The notes: generated by a model from the letters alone, not told the origin. A DNA stretch of 5,916 nt from Deltaproteobacteria bacterium (GCA_021780585.1 JAJXYM010000389.1:1-5916), one strand, 5' to 3'; counted from the first letter of the stretch, positions 1 through 5,535 are shown. Numbers and translations: made by a program.

Positions 1-301
1 GGCCGCCGCTCAGGATATCGACCGCCGCGGCTTCGCCGGCGAGTCGTAACGGATGATGGAACGGGAGCAGCGAGACGCCCGTGCCCATCCGGATCCGGCG
101 GGTGCGCTGGGCCGCCGCGGTCGCGACGATCAGCGGCGCCGGCATGATCGAAAACGGCCGGAAGAAGTGCAATTCGGCAAGCCATGCCGTGTCGAAACCG
201 AGTTCGTCGCCATGAACGATTTGCTCGATCGTTTCGCGATAGCGCTCGGGTTCCGATTGTTCCGGCGCGCACGGTAGCTGATAGAAAAGGCCAAATTTCA
301 C
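1..301 (-). CDS. Luciferase-like (LLM class) flavin-dependent monooxygenase, N-terminal part, cut by the window edge
   Basis: Only the first 100 codons are present; the gene runs off the left edge. It starts with GTG at 301, preceded 9 bases upstream by a good GAGGAG ribosome-binding site. The protein begins KFGLFYQLP, the first beta strand typical of the bacterial luciferase-like TIM barrel. Residues 38-47 (DTAWLAELHF) resemble the conserved 'WxxEHHF' motif, here with Leu in place of the first His. Residues 72-100 (MGTGVSLLPFHHP, then LAGEAAAVDILSGG) match the family's 'lPlH.P.rlAEe.a.lD.LSgGR' stretch. Family members use FMN or F420 to oxidise varied substrates, so neither cofactor nor substrate can be called from this fragment. 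It lies last in the leftward block, 135 bases after the YceI gene, and may have its own promoter. The family call is firm; the specific function is unknown. Confidence 0.88.
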   Translation of the reverse strand, partial: MKFGLFYQLPCAPEQSEPERYRETIEQIVHGDELGFDTAWLAELHFFRPFSIMPAPLIVATAAAQRTRRIRMGTGVSLLPFHHPLRLAGEAAAVDILSGG

Positions 302-310
302 GATGCTGGT

Positions 311-316
311 CTCCTC
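311..316 (-). promoter_or_regulatory. Ribosome-binding site that fixes the GTG start of the luciferase-like gene
   Basis: Read on the minus strand this is GAGGAG, 9 bases before the GTG at 301. It is the strongest Shine-Dalgarno match on the minus strand of this window, and it supports the non-ATG start together with the family match from the first residues. Confidence 0.75.
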
Positions 317-320
317 GCGC

Positions 321-342
321 ACGGCGGCGGATGGCCCGCCGT
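321..342 (-). other. GC-rich inverted repeat in the leader of the luciferase-like gene
   Basis: ACGGCGG (321-327) and CCGCCGT (336-342) form a perfect 7-bp stem with an 8-base loop, ending 5 bases from the GAGGAG ribosome-binding site. No T-run follows on the minus strand, so it is not a classical terminator for the YceI gene. It could tune translation or be chance in GC-rich DNA. Confidence 0.3.
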
Positions 343-361
343 CACTCCGGCCGTCGCCGCA

Positions 362-391
362 TGATTAGCGTAACGCGGACGCGATTGACAA
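362..391 (-). promoter_or_regulatory. Weak candidate promoter for the luciferase-like gene
   Basis: On the minus strand, TTGTCA (386-391, 5 of 6 to the sigma-70 -35 consensus) is followed after 18 bases by TAATCA (362-367), a poor -10. It lies in the 135-base gap between the YceI stop and the luciferase-like start, the relatively AT-rich part of that gap. Nothing else in the gap is recognised apart from the ribosome-binding site and the hairpin nearer the gene. Confidence 0.22.
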
Positions 392-436
392 ACCGACTGT
401 CGCCGCGATTCCCCGCGTCCGGATCGCGTCGGCGGT

Positions 437-1084
437 TCAGGGCGACGGTGTGGGCGTGGCGGCTCCGGCCGGGCGCGCGATAATGCGAAATTCGATCGTG
501 ACTTCCTTCGCGGCGGACAGCGCTCCGAACATCATGGTCGGCGGCGCGATGCCGAATTCGGTATAGTCGAACGTCACCGAGCCATCGGCGGAAAACTCCC
601 GGTCGGGACTGAGCGTCGCGTCAACCGGCACGCGCAACTCGCGCGTGACGCCATGCATCGTGAGGTTGCCGACGACGATCGCGCTGCCCATCGCGCCCGG
701 CGCGTCGATCTTCACGTCGTCGAGCCGCGTGCCGGCGAAACGGATATCCGAATAGATGCTGGTTTGCAGCGATTGCGAGAGCACGGCGTTGTCGCGATGG
801 CTGAGGCCGGAAGAATACGACGTCGGATCGATCACCAGCTCGACGTGGCTGCCGGCTCCGGGGTTTTGCGGGTCGCCGTCGATCTTGCCGGAAATGATCT
901 GGAACGTCCCGCTGACGCTGCCGTTCATGCGGCTGAGCGGCTTATCGACGGTGGCGGTCATCGTCGAGGTCAGCGGGTCGATCGCCAGATGGAGCATCCT
1001 GGCGCGCGCCGGCGCGGCGGCCACGAGCGCGAGCGCGATGGGCGCGATGGCGAAGGTGATAAGGCGGCGGCGATACGTGCGCAT
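437..1084 (-). CDS. YceI-family secreted (periplasmic) protein
   Basis: This is a 215-residue protein with a clear signal peptide: a basic n-region (MRTYRRR), a hydrophobic core at about 8-24, and an Ala-Arg-Ala cleavage site ending near residue 28. The mature part reads as a YceI lipocalin-like barrel. It has 'SGTFQIISGKIDGDPQNPG' near residues 58-76, an 'SHRD' segment, a 'Y.DIRFAGT' strand, 'GNLTMHGVTRELRVPV' near 139-154, and a late 'FDYTEFGIAPP' strand. YceI proteins bind isoprenoid or lipid-like ligands and are exported; no enzymatic activity is established for the family. The C-terminus ends in a Thr/Pro tail (ATPTPSP), which may be a linker-like disordered end. The ATG at 1084 has no purine-rich ribosome-binding site in front of it, and the signal peptide starts exactly there, so the start is well supported by the protein. 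The gene follows the VOC gene after 66 bases. Confidence 0.85.
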   Translation of the reverse strand: MRTYRRRLITFAIAPIALALVAAAPARARMLHLAIDPLTSTMTATVDKPLSRMNGSVSGTFQIISGKIDGDPQNPGAGSHVELVIDPTSYSSGLSHRDNAVLSQSLQTSIYSDIRFAGTRLDDVKIDAPGAMGSAIVVGNLTMHGVTRELRVPVDATLSPDREFSADGSVTFDYTEFGIAPPTMMFGALSAAKEVTIEFRIIARPAGAATPTPSP

Positions 1085-1090
1085 CCGAGT

Positions 1091-1119
1091 CGTTTAGGCG
1101 ATTGGCGCGCGACTGACAA
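1091..1119 (-). promoter_or_regulatory. Candidate promoter for the YceI gene, possibly giving a leaderless transcript
   Basis: On the minus strand TTGTCA (1114-1119) is followed after exactly 17 bases by TAAACG (1091-1096). The -35 matches 5 of 6 consensus bases and the -10 only 3 of 6. The -10 ends 6 bases before the ATG at 1084, so transcription would begin at or next to the A of the start codon. That fits with the lack of any Shine-Dalgarno sequence. It is an inference from spacing and a weak -10. Confidence 0.3.
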
Positions 1120-1150
1120 TACGCGCTGCGCCAGCGAGATCTGACGCGGG

Positions 1151-1534
1151 TCAACGATAGCTGACGATTTCCAGCAGATTGCCGTCGGGATCGAGAAAAT
1201 AGACGCAATCGTGATCGCCCCAGTCGATCGGCGCGGCGCTTTCGACGCCGGCCGCGGCCAGCCGGTCGCGCGCGGAGGCGAAATCCTCACGCCCGACTAT
1301 GAAGGCGTGATGGCCCTTGCCAAGGGGATGGCCGATGCGCGCCCGCCGCTGTTCGTTCGTCAGCGGCGCGCGCGCGACGCCGAACAGGGCGAGATTCTGA
1401 TTGCCGCACCGCAGCAACACCTGGTCGCCGAAGCGGGCGACAACCTCGAGTCCGAGCACGTCGACGTAAAAGCGTTCGGCGTGCGCGAGGTCGTTCACCT
1501 CGATACCGAAATGGTCCAGCCGTTGCAGTTTCAT
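1151..1534 (-). CDS. VOC-superfamily (glyoxalase/bleomycin-resistance/dioxygenase fold) protein
   Basis: The 127-residue protein is one complete vicinal-oxygen-chelate unit of two beta-alpha-beta-beta-beta modules. The first opens with 'LDHFGIEVNDL..AERFYVDVLGLE' (residues 6-30). The second holds 'KGHHAFIV' (73-80) and ends 'CVYFLDPDGNLLEIVSY' (110-126). The likely metal ligands of the fold are His8, His75 or His76, and Glu122. Single-domain VOC proteins normally dimerise to complete the metal site; substrates range from methylglyoxal adducts and fosfomycin to catechols, and none can be assigned here. I chose the ATG at 1534 because family similarity begins two to six residues after it. A longer reading frame starts with TTG at 1615, overlapping the upstream methyltransferase stop as TTGA, but its 27 extra residues look unlike the family. 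The ribosome-binding site at 1534 is weak. Confidence 0.86.
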   Translation of the reverse strand: MKLQRLDHFGIEVNDLAHAERFYVDVLGLEVVARFGDQVLLRCGNQNLALFGVARAPLTNEQRRARIGHPLGKGHHAFIVGREDFASARDRLAAAGVESAAPIDWGDHDCVYFLDPDGNLLEIVSYR

Positions 1535-1551
1535 GATTGTGCTCGTGAGCG

Positions 1552-1564
1552 GGCGTAATACGCC
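1552..1564. promoter_or_regulatory. Perfect 13-base palindrome upstream of the VOC gene, operator-like
   Basis: GGCGTA-A-TACGCC is a perfect 6-1-6 inverted repeat in the 77-base gap between the methyltransferase stop and the VOC ATG, ending 17 bases before that ATG. Its short centre suits a dimeric repressor site better than an RNA hairpin. On the plus strand it is followed by ATTTTT, but no plus-strand gene precedes it, so a terminator role is unlikely. The binding protein is unknown. Confidence 0.35.
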
Positions 1565-1611
1565 ATTTTTGTGATCGTCGCGCGCGCCGCCGGCGGTCGC
1601 AAGCCGCCCCC

Positions 1612-2814
1612 TCAATCGATTGCGCCGAGCAGCAGGCCGGTCAGGTATTCGCCTTCGGGATGGCCGAGCAGGGTCGGATGGTCGGGGCCGGGACCGAGTC
1701 GCGCGAGCGTGCGGAATTTACGGCCGGATTTGGTCTGGGCGATGCGCACGGCGCGGATGAAATCCTCGCCGCAAAAATGCGCCGAGCAACTGAACGTCGC
1801 CAGGAAACCGCCGGGCGCCACGATCCGCATCGCGAGCGCGTTCAGATCGACGTACAGGCGGCCGGCCGGCGCGGCGTCCCGGGCCGCGCGCGCGAGCGGC
1901 GGCGGATCGATCACGACGATCCCGAAACGGTCGCCGCCGGCGCGATTCGCCATCTCGGCGATCAACTGTGGCGCGTCGGCGCGGACGAGTTCGATTGCGC
2001 CGGGTCGGTGGCGGTTGAGCTCGAGATTGCGCCGCGCGGTCGCGAGCGCACGCTCCGACGAGTCGATCGCGACGACATGGCGCGCGCCGCCCGCGATCGT
2101 CGCGAGCGCGAAACCGCCGCTATGGCAATAGGCGTCGAGCACGCGCGCGTCGCGGGCGAGCCGCCCGACCAGCGCGCGATTTTCGCGTTGATTGAGGAAG
2201 TGACCGGTCTTCTGGCCGTGTGCGAGATCGATCGCGAGGCGAATTCCGTTCTCGATCGCGAACGTTTCGGCCATCGTCGCGCCGGCGATCACGGCGGTCC
2301 GATCGGCGAGGCCCTCCTGACGGCGCACGGCGCCCGCGCTGCGCTCGACGATCGCGTCCGGCGCGATCAGGTCGTTCAGCGCCGCGACGATCCCGGCGCG
2401 CATCCGGTCCGCGCCCGCCGTCAGCAATTGCACCACCGCGGCGCCGGCGTAGCGATCGATCACGACGCCCGAGAGACCGTCGCCGTCGCCATTGAGCAGG
2501 CGGTAACAGTTGGTCCCGGCGCCGACGATGCGCCGGCGCAATTCCAGCGCGCGCGCGATCCGATCGCGAATAATCGTTTCGAACCGCGTGCGTGGATCGA
2601 ACGCGATCATCCGGATCGCGATCGTCGTCGCCGGATTGAAATACCCGGAGCCGATCGCGTCGCCGCCGCTGTCATGCACCGTGACGAACGCGCCCGCCGG
2701 AAGATCTGCCGGTTCGACGCGCCCGATCGCCTGCGAGAAAATCCATGGATTCCCGCCGCGCACCGGCCCGTCGCGTCCGGTCCTGAGAAACGCGCGACCT
2801 TCGATCGCGATCAT
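1612..2814 (-). CDS. rlmI: Class I SAM-dependent rRNA methyltransferase, RlmI-like (23S rRNA 5-methylcytosine)
   Basis: The 400-residue length is close to E. coli RlmI (396), which methylates C1962 of 23S rRNA to m5C. An N-terminal PUA-like RNA-binding segment (about 1-75) carries 'NPWIFSQAI' (22-30). A linking region follows, with 'LLNGDGDGLSGVVIDRY' (106-122). The SAM-binding Rossmann domain then shows 'GQKTGHFLNQRENR' (200-213), motif I 'VLDAYCHSGGFAL' (225-237), Asp251 at the end of motif II, motif IV 'IDPPPLAR' (302-309), and 'FSCSAHF' (341-347) with Cys343 in the position of the family's conserved SCS cysteine. The C-terminal 'DHPTLLGHPEGEYLTG' (378-393) closely parallels the RlmI ending. 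Motif IV has Pro-Leu where RlmI has Lys-Phe. The ATG lies only 4 bases beyond the moaC stop with a poor ribosome-binding site, suggesting translational coupling. The family is sure; the exact target nucleotide is inferred. Confidence 0.88.
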   Translation of the reverse strand: MIAIEGRAFLRTGRDGPVRGGNPWIFSQAIGRVEPADLPAGAFVTVHDSGGDAIGSGYFNPATTIAIRMIAFDPRTRFETIIRDRIARALELRRRIVGAGTNCYRLLNGDGDGLSGVVIDRYAGAAVVQLLTAGADRMRAGIVAALNDLIAPDAIVERSAGAVRRQEGLADRTAVIAGATMAETFAIENGIRLAIDLAHGQKTGHFLNQRENRALVGRLARDARVLDAYCHSGGFALATIAGGARHVVAIDSSERALATARRNLELNRHRPGAIELVRADAPQLIAEMANRAGGDRFGIVVIDPPPLARAARDAAPAGRLYVDLNALAMRIVAPGGFLATFSCSAHFCGEDFIRAVRIAQTKSGRKFRTLARLGPGPDHPTLLGHPEGEYLTGLLLGAID

Positions 2815-2818
2815 CGCG

Positions 2819-3367
2819 TCACGCGTCCGCTTCGCCGTTCCACGGCGCTTCGCCCTTGCGCGCGAAACGGCCGCTGCGGCCGCCGCTCTTGCTCACCAGG
2901 CGAAGCGCCTCGATCGTCATCGCGCGATCGATCGCCTTGGCCATGTCATAAATCGTGAGCGCGGCGACGCTGGCCGCCGTCAACGCCTCCATCTCGACGC
3001 CGGTGCGCGCGCTGGTCGCGGCGCGGGCCTCAATCAGGATCGCGCCGCCGCCGGGATCGGGACGGAAATCGACTTCGACCGCCTCGAGCGGAAGCTGATG
3101 GCATAGCGGGATCAGCTCATGGGTGCGCTTGGCCGCCATGATTCCGGCGATCCGGGCGGCGGCGAGCGCTTCGCCTTTTTTGAGCGTACCGGCGACGATC
3201 GCGGCGAGCGTCGCCGGCTCCATCCGGACCGCGCCGCGCGCGATCGCCTCGCGCCGCGTGACGGCCTTTTGCCCGACGTCGACCATCCGGACGCGGCCGC
3301 GATCGTCGAGATGGGTCAGTTGGCGGCGAACGCCGCCGGCTTTCGTCTTTCGCTTGTCGCCTGTCAT
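2819..3367 (-). CDS. moaC: Cyclic pyranopterin monophosphate synthase MoaC
   Basis: MoaC converts the MoaA product (3',8-cyclo-7,8-dihydro-GTP) to cyclic pyranopterin monophosphate in the cytoplasm, an early step of molybdenum cofactor synthesis. The 182-residue protein carries all the family hallmarks: 'LTHLDDRGRVRMVDVGQK' (17-34), 'TLKKG' (61-65), 'ARIAGIMAAKRTHELIPLCH' (71-90), 'GVEMEALTAASVAALTIYDM' (123-142) and 'LVSKSGGRSG' (157-166). By comparison with E. coli MoaC, the catalytic and substrate-binding residues are Lys63 or 64, His90, Asp141 and Lys144, and all are present. The ATG at 3367 is the only credible start: an in-frame stop lies about 12 codons upstream with no start codon between. 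No Shine-Dalgarno sequence is visible before it. It heads the leftward block and is divergent from trxB. No other moa or moe gene is in the window, so its pathway partners lie elsewhere. Confidence 0.96.
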   Translation of the reverse strand: MTGDKRKTKAGGVRRQLTHLDDRGRVRMVDVGQKAVTRREAIARGAVRMEPATLAAIVAGTLKKGEALAAARIAGIMAAKRTHELIPLCHQLPLEAVEVDFRPDPGGGAILIEARAATSARTGVEMEALTAASVAALTIYDMAKAIDRAMTIEALRLVSKSGGRSGRFARKGEAPWNGEADA

Positions 3368-3480
3368 TATTATCGATGCCGGCGCGCGGCGGCCTGAAGC
3401 TTATGCCGCGCCGCACGCAGTGTACAATATAGACGAGACGCGGCGCGCGATTCAGCGCGCATAGCGCCGCGAAAGGTTCC
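3368..3480. promoter_or_regulatory. Divergent promoter region between moaC and trxB
   Basis: This 113-base gap separates two outward-reading genes, so it should hold both promoters. The only AT-rich core is at 3421-3433. On the plus strand TACAAT (3423-3428) matches 5 of 6 bases of a sigma-70 -10. On the minus strand TATATT (3426-3431) also matches 5 of 6. The two overlap, so firing could be mutually exclusive. Neither has a convincing -35 at 16-18 bases. A TGTACA palindrome (3421-3426) sits on the same core. I see no long leader structure and no molybdenum-cofactor riboswitch; the moaC leader would be about 50 bases. Confidence 0.45.
3471..3476 (+). promoter_or_regulatory. Ribosome-binding site of trxB
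   Basis: GAAAGG lies 4 bases before the ATG at 3481. The spacing is a little short but usable, and the reductase family match begins within ten residues of this ATG. Confidence 0.6.
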
Positions 3481-4431
3481 ATGGCTGACGCATCAAACAA
3501 CGCTACCCATCGACTGGTGATTCTCGGCTCGGGGCCGGCCGGCCTTACCGCAGCGCTCTATTCCGCGCGCGCCAATCTCGCGCCGATTCTGATCGAAGGG
3601 GCGGCGCCGGGCGGCCAGCTTACGATTACCACCGAGGTGGAGAATTACCCGGGCTTCGAGCATGGCGTACAGGGTCCGGAGATGATGGAGATTTTCCGGC
3701 GCCAGGCGGAGCGTTTCGGCACGCGCTTTACCACCGGCGAAGTCACGGCGGCCAATCTCCGCGTCCATCCGTTCGAGCTTGCCGCCGAGGGCGAGACGAT
3801 TCGCGCGGAGGCGCTGATCGTCGCCACCGGAGCGACGGCCAAGCTGCTCAATATCGAATCCGAGCGGCGCCTGATGGGATATGGCGTCAGCGCCTGCGCG
3901 ACCTGCGACGGCGCGTTTTTCAGGGACAAGGAGGCCGTGGTCGTGGGCGGCGGCGACACCGCGATGGAGGAAGCGACGTTCCTCACGCGCTTTTGCAGCA
4001 AGGTGACGATCGTCCATCGGCGCGACGCGCTGCGCGCCTCGAAGATCATGGCGGACCGCGCGCGGCGCAATCCGAAGATCGCGTTCATCTGGGATTCCAT
4101 CGTCGAGGAGATTTTCGGCGAGCCGAAAGCCGGCGTGAGCGGCGTGCGCCTGCGCAATCTCAAGAGCGGCGCGGCGACGGATTTCCGCACCGACGCGGTC
4201 TTCATGGCGATCGGCCATCAGCCCAACACCGCAATCTTTCAGGGGCAGCTCGAGATGGACGAGGTCGGCTACCTCAAAGTGCGGCCGGGTTCGACGCGAA
4301 CCAATATCGAAGGGGTGTTTGCGGCCGGCGACGTCGCCGATCGCGTCTACCGCCAGGCGATCACGGCCGCTGGCGCGGGATGCATGGCGGCGCTCGACGC
4401 CGAACGCTGGCTCGAGGCGCGCCACGGATAG
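3481..4431 (+). CDS. trxB: Thioredoxin reductase (NADPH, FAD-dependent)
   Basis: This is a low-molecular-weight thioredoxin reductase of 316 residues, the usual length. It passes electrons from NADPH through FAD and a redox-active disulfide to thioredoxin in the cytoplasm. The FAD-binding 'ILGSGPAGLTAALYSARA' lies at 14-31, followed by 'GGQLTITTEVENYPGF' (44-59) and 'ALIVATGA' (111-118). The redox centre is Cys139-Ala-Thr-Cys142-Asp, the standard CATCDG motif. The NADPH domain shows 'VVVGGGDTAMEEA' (153-165) and 'HRRDALRAS' (179-187), whose arginines are the NADPH 2'-phosphate-binding type, which argues against ferredoxin-dependent relatives. The C-terminal FAD motif 'GVFAAGDVADRVYRQAITAA' is at 278-297. 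No motif is damaged. It leads the rightward block and is probably co-transcribed with the channel gene 39 bases downstream; no thioredoxin gene is in view. Confidence 0.97.
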   Translation: MADASNNATHRLVILGSGPAGLTAALYSARANLAPILIEGAAPGGQLTITTEVENYPGFEHGVQGPEMMEIFRRQAERFGTRFTTGEVTAANLRVHPFELAAEGETIRAEALIVATGATAKLLNIESERRLMGYGVSACATCDGAFFRDKEAVVVGGGDTAMEEATFLTRFCSKVTIVHRRDALRASKIMADRARRNPKIAFIWDSIVEEIFGEPKAGVSGVRLRNLKSGAATDFRTDAVFMAIGHQPNTAIFQGQLEMDEVGYLKVRPGSTRTNIEGVFAAGDVADRVYRQAITAAGAGCMAALDAERWLEARHG

Positions 4432-4432
4432 G

Positions 4433-4465
4433 CGCCGCGCGGCCGCGGTGGCGACGGGCGCGGCG
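4433..4465 (+). other. GC-rich inverted repeat just before the channel start codon
   Basis: CGCCGCGC (4433-4440) and GCGCGGCG (4458-4465) can pair perfectly over 8 bp with a 17-base loop. The downstream arm ends 5 bases before the ATG at 4471, and no other ribosome-binding site is evident there. If formed it would limit initiation at the full-length start. In DNA this GC-rich it may be chance. There is no T-run, so it is not a terminator after trxB. Confidence 0.3.
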
Positions 4466-4470
4466 TCCCG

Positions 4471-5478
4471 ATGAATCCCGGACGGAGGGTCGCCGTCGGC
4501 GTCGCGATCGTCGCGGCGCTGACGCTGATTGGCAGCGCCGGTTACATGTTGATCGAGCGGATGTCGTTTATCGACGCGATCTACATGACCGTCATCACCA
4601 TCACCACGGTCGGCTACCAGGAGGTCAAACCGCTCGACACGGCGGGCCGCGTTTTCACGATGGCGATCATCTTCGTGGGCGTCGGCACGGCGTATTACGT
4701 TTTCGCCGCGGTCACCGAAGCCGTGGTCGGCGGACAGCTCAGGGAGTTCGTGGGGAAGAGCGCGATGAACCGCAGGATTCAGCAGCTCACAGGGCATGTC
4801 ATCGTATGCGGCTACGGGCGCTTCGGGCGCATCGTCGCCGACCAGCTCAAGCGCGATCGGCATACGGTGGTCGTGGTCGAACAGAACCCGGCGCTCGAAC
4901 CGGAATTGGCGCGCGGCGAGTTCTATTACCTGATCGGATCGGCGCTCGAACCGGAGCTGCTCGAGCACGCCGGCGTGCGTACCGCCAGCGATATCGTCGT
5001 GGCGACCGCGTCGGATCCCGACAACGTCTTTATCAGCCTGAGCGTGCGCAGCATGAATCCGAAAATCCGGATCCACGCGCGCGCCGAGACCGAGGCCGGC
5101 CTGCGCCATCTGGAACTGGCCGGGGCGGATCGGGCGATGTCGTCGTATCAGTTCAGCGCCTACCGGATCGCGGCGGCGATCGCGCGGCCGTCCGTGGTCG
5201 ATTTTCTTTCGCTGGTGCTGCCGGGCAGTGGCGAGGACGTGAGTCTCGAGGAGGTCGCGGTGGGCAAAGACAGTTCGCTGGTCGCCCGCACTATCGGCGA
5301 GATCGAGAATGCGAGCGCGCGGTTGCGCGTAATTGGGCTGAAGCGCGGCCCCGATCCGATTTCGATCGTGCCCGACGCGGCGACCGCGATCGAAATCGGC
5401 GATCTGCTGGTGGTGATCGGTTCGCGCCAGAGCCTCGAGCGGATCGCCGAATCGGCGCAAAACGGCGCCAAGGGCTAA
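4471..5478 (+). CDS. Two-transmembrane potassium channel with RCK (TrkA-N/TrkA-C) regulatory domain, MthK-like
   Basis: The 335-residue protein has the architecture of ligand-gated K+ channels such as MthK. TM1 spans about 7-28. A pore helix leads to the filter 'TITTVGYQE' (43-51), and TM2 spans about 59-88. The RCK N-terminal Rossmann domain runs from about 108 to 225. It has 'HVIVCGYGRFGRIVADQL' (109-126), a GxGxxG motif, and Glu137 at the end of beta 2 ('VVVVEQNP'), an acidic residue that usually means NAD(H)- or adenine-nucleotide-type binding. 'YLIGSALEPELLEHAGV' (153-169) is also typical. A TrkA-C-like domain fills about 243-325, ending 'IEIGDLLVVIGS'. The filter has GYQ where canonical channels have GYG. 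Four subunits would form one pore, gated by the RCK ring. The start lacks a visible ribosome-binding site. A better-placed internal start at 4765 precedes the RCK domain. K+ as the ion is inferred from the fold. Confidence 0.92.
   Translation: MNPGRRVAVGVAIVAALTLIGSAGYMLIERMSFIDAIYMTVITITTVGYQEVKPLDTAGRVFTMAIIFVGVGTAYYVFAAVTEAVVGGQLREFVGKSAMNRRIQQLTGHVIVCGYGRFGRIVADQLKRDRHTVVVVEQNPALEPELARGEFYYLIGSALEPELLEHAGVRTASDIVVATASDPDNVFISLSVRSMNPKIRIHARAETEAGLRHLELAGADRAMSSYQFSAYRIAAAIARPSVVDFLSLVLPGSGEDVSLEEVAVGKDSSLVARTIGEIENASARLRVIGLKRGPDPISIVPDAATAIEIGDLLVVIGSRQSLERIAESAQNGAKG
4752..4767 (+). promoter_or_regulatory. Candidate internal ribosome-binding site and ATG for a free RCK subunit
   Basis: GGGGAAGAG (4752-4760) lies 4 bases before an in-frame ATG at 4765 (Met99 of the channel). 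Initiation here would give a 237-residue soluble protein made of just the RCK and TrkA-C domains. MthK is known to make such a product from an internal Met107 at the same place. This purine run is stronger than anything before the full-length start. Use of the site is inferred. Confidence 0.4.
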
Positions 5479-5519
5479 CGGTCGCGCGGATTCTCATTTT
5501 GATTCACGAAACGTATCCT

Positions 5520-5526
5520 GAAAGAG
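5520..5526 (+). promoter_or_regulatory. Ribosome-binding site of the downstream membrane-protein gene
   Basis: GAAAGAG lies 9 bases before the ATG at 5536 and supports that start. It is a moderate match to the Shine-Dalgarno consensus. Confidence 0.5.
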
Positions 5527-5535
5527 TTTGCGGAA

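Noticed and set aside
1552..1570. Palindrome plus ATTTTT as a plus-strand terminator
   Set aside because: No plus-strand gene lies upstream. The stem is short with almost no loop, so an operator reading is more sensible.
1535..1615. A 27-residue N-terminal extension of the VOC protein from TTG at 1615
   Set aside because: The TTG overlaps the methyltransferase stop, which could allow coupling, but the extension has no VOC-like sequence and the family normally starts at the MKLQRLDH point.
1660..2958. A 432-codon plus-strand frame opposite the methyltransferase and the end of moaC
   Set aside because: It is antisense to well-identified genes, Arg/Asp/His-rich, and has no family features.
3368..3419. 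Molybdenum-cofactor riboswitch in the moaC leader
   Set aside because: The leader is only about 50 bases, much shorter than the known Moco RNA. The GC-rich pairing possible there is unremarkable for this composition.
3493..5460. A 655-codon open frame on the minus strand opposite trxB and the channel
   Set aside because: It lies antisense to two genes with complete family motifs, is extremely rich in Arg, Asp and His, and shows no domain. Such frames are expected from GC-rich codon usage.
5491..5519. Promoter-like TTCTCA-17-TATCCT before the last gene
   Set aside because: Each hexamer matches only 4 of 6. The implied transcript start near 5526 would exclude the ribosome-binding site at 5520-5526, so the two calls conflict. 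Read-through from the channel gene is simpler.
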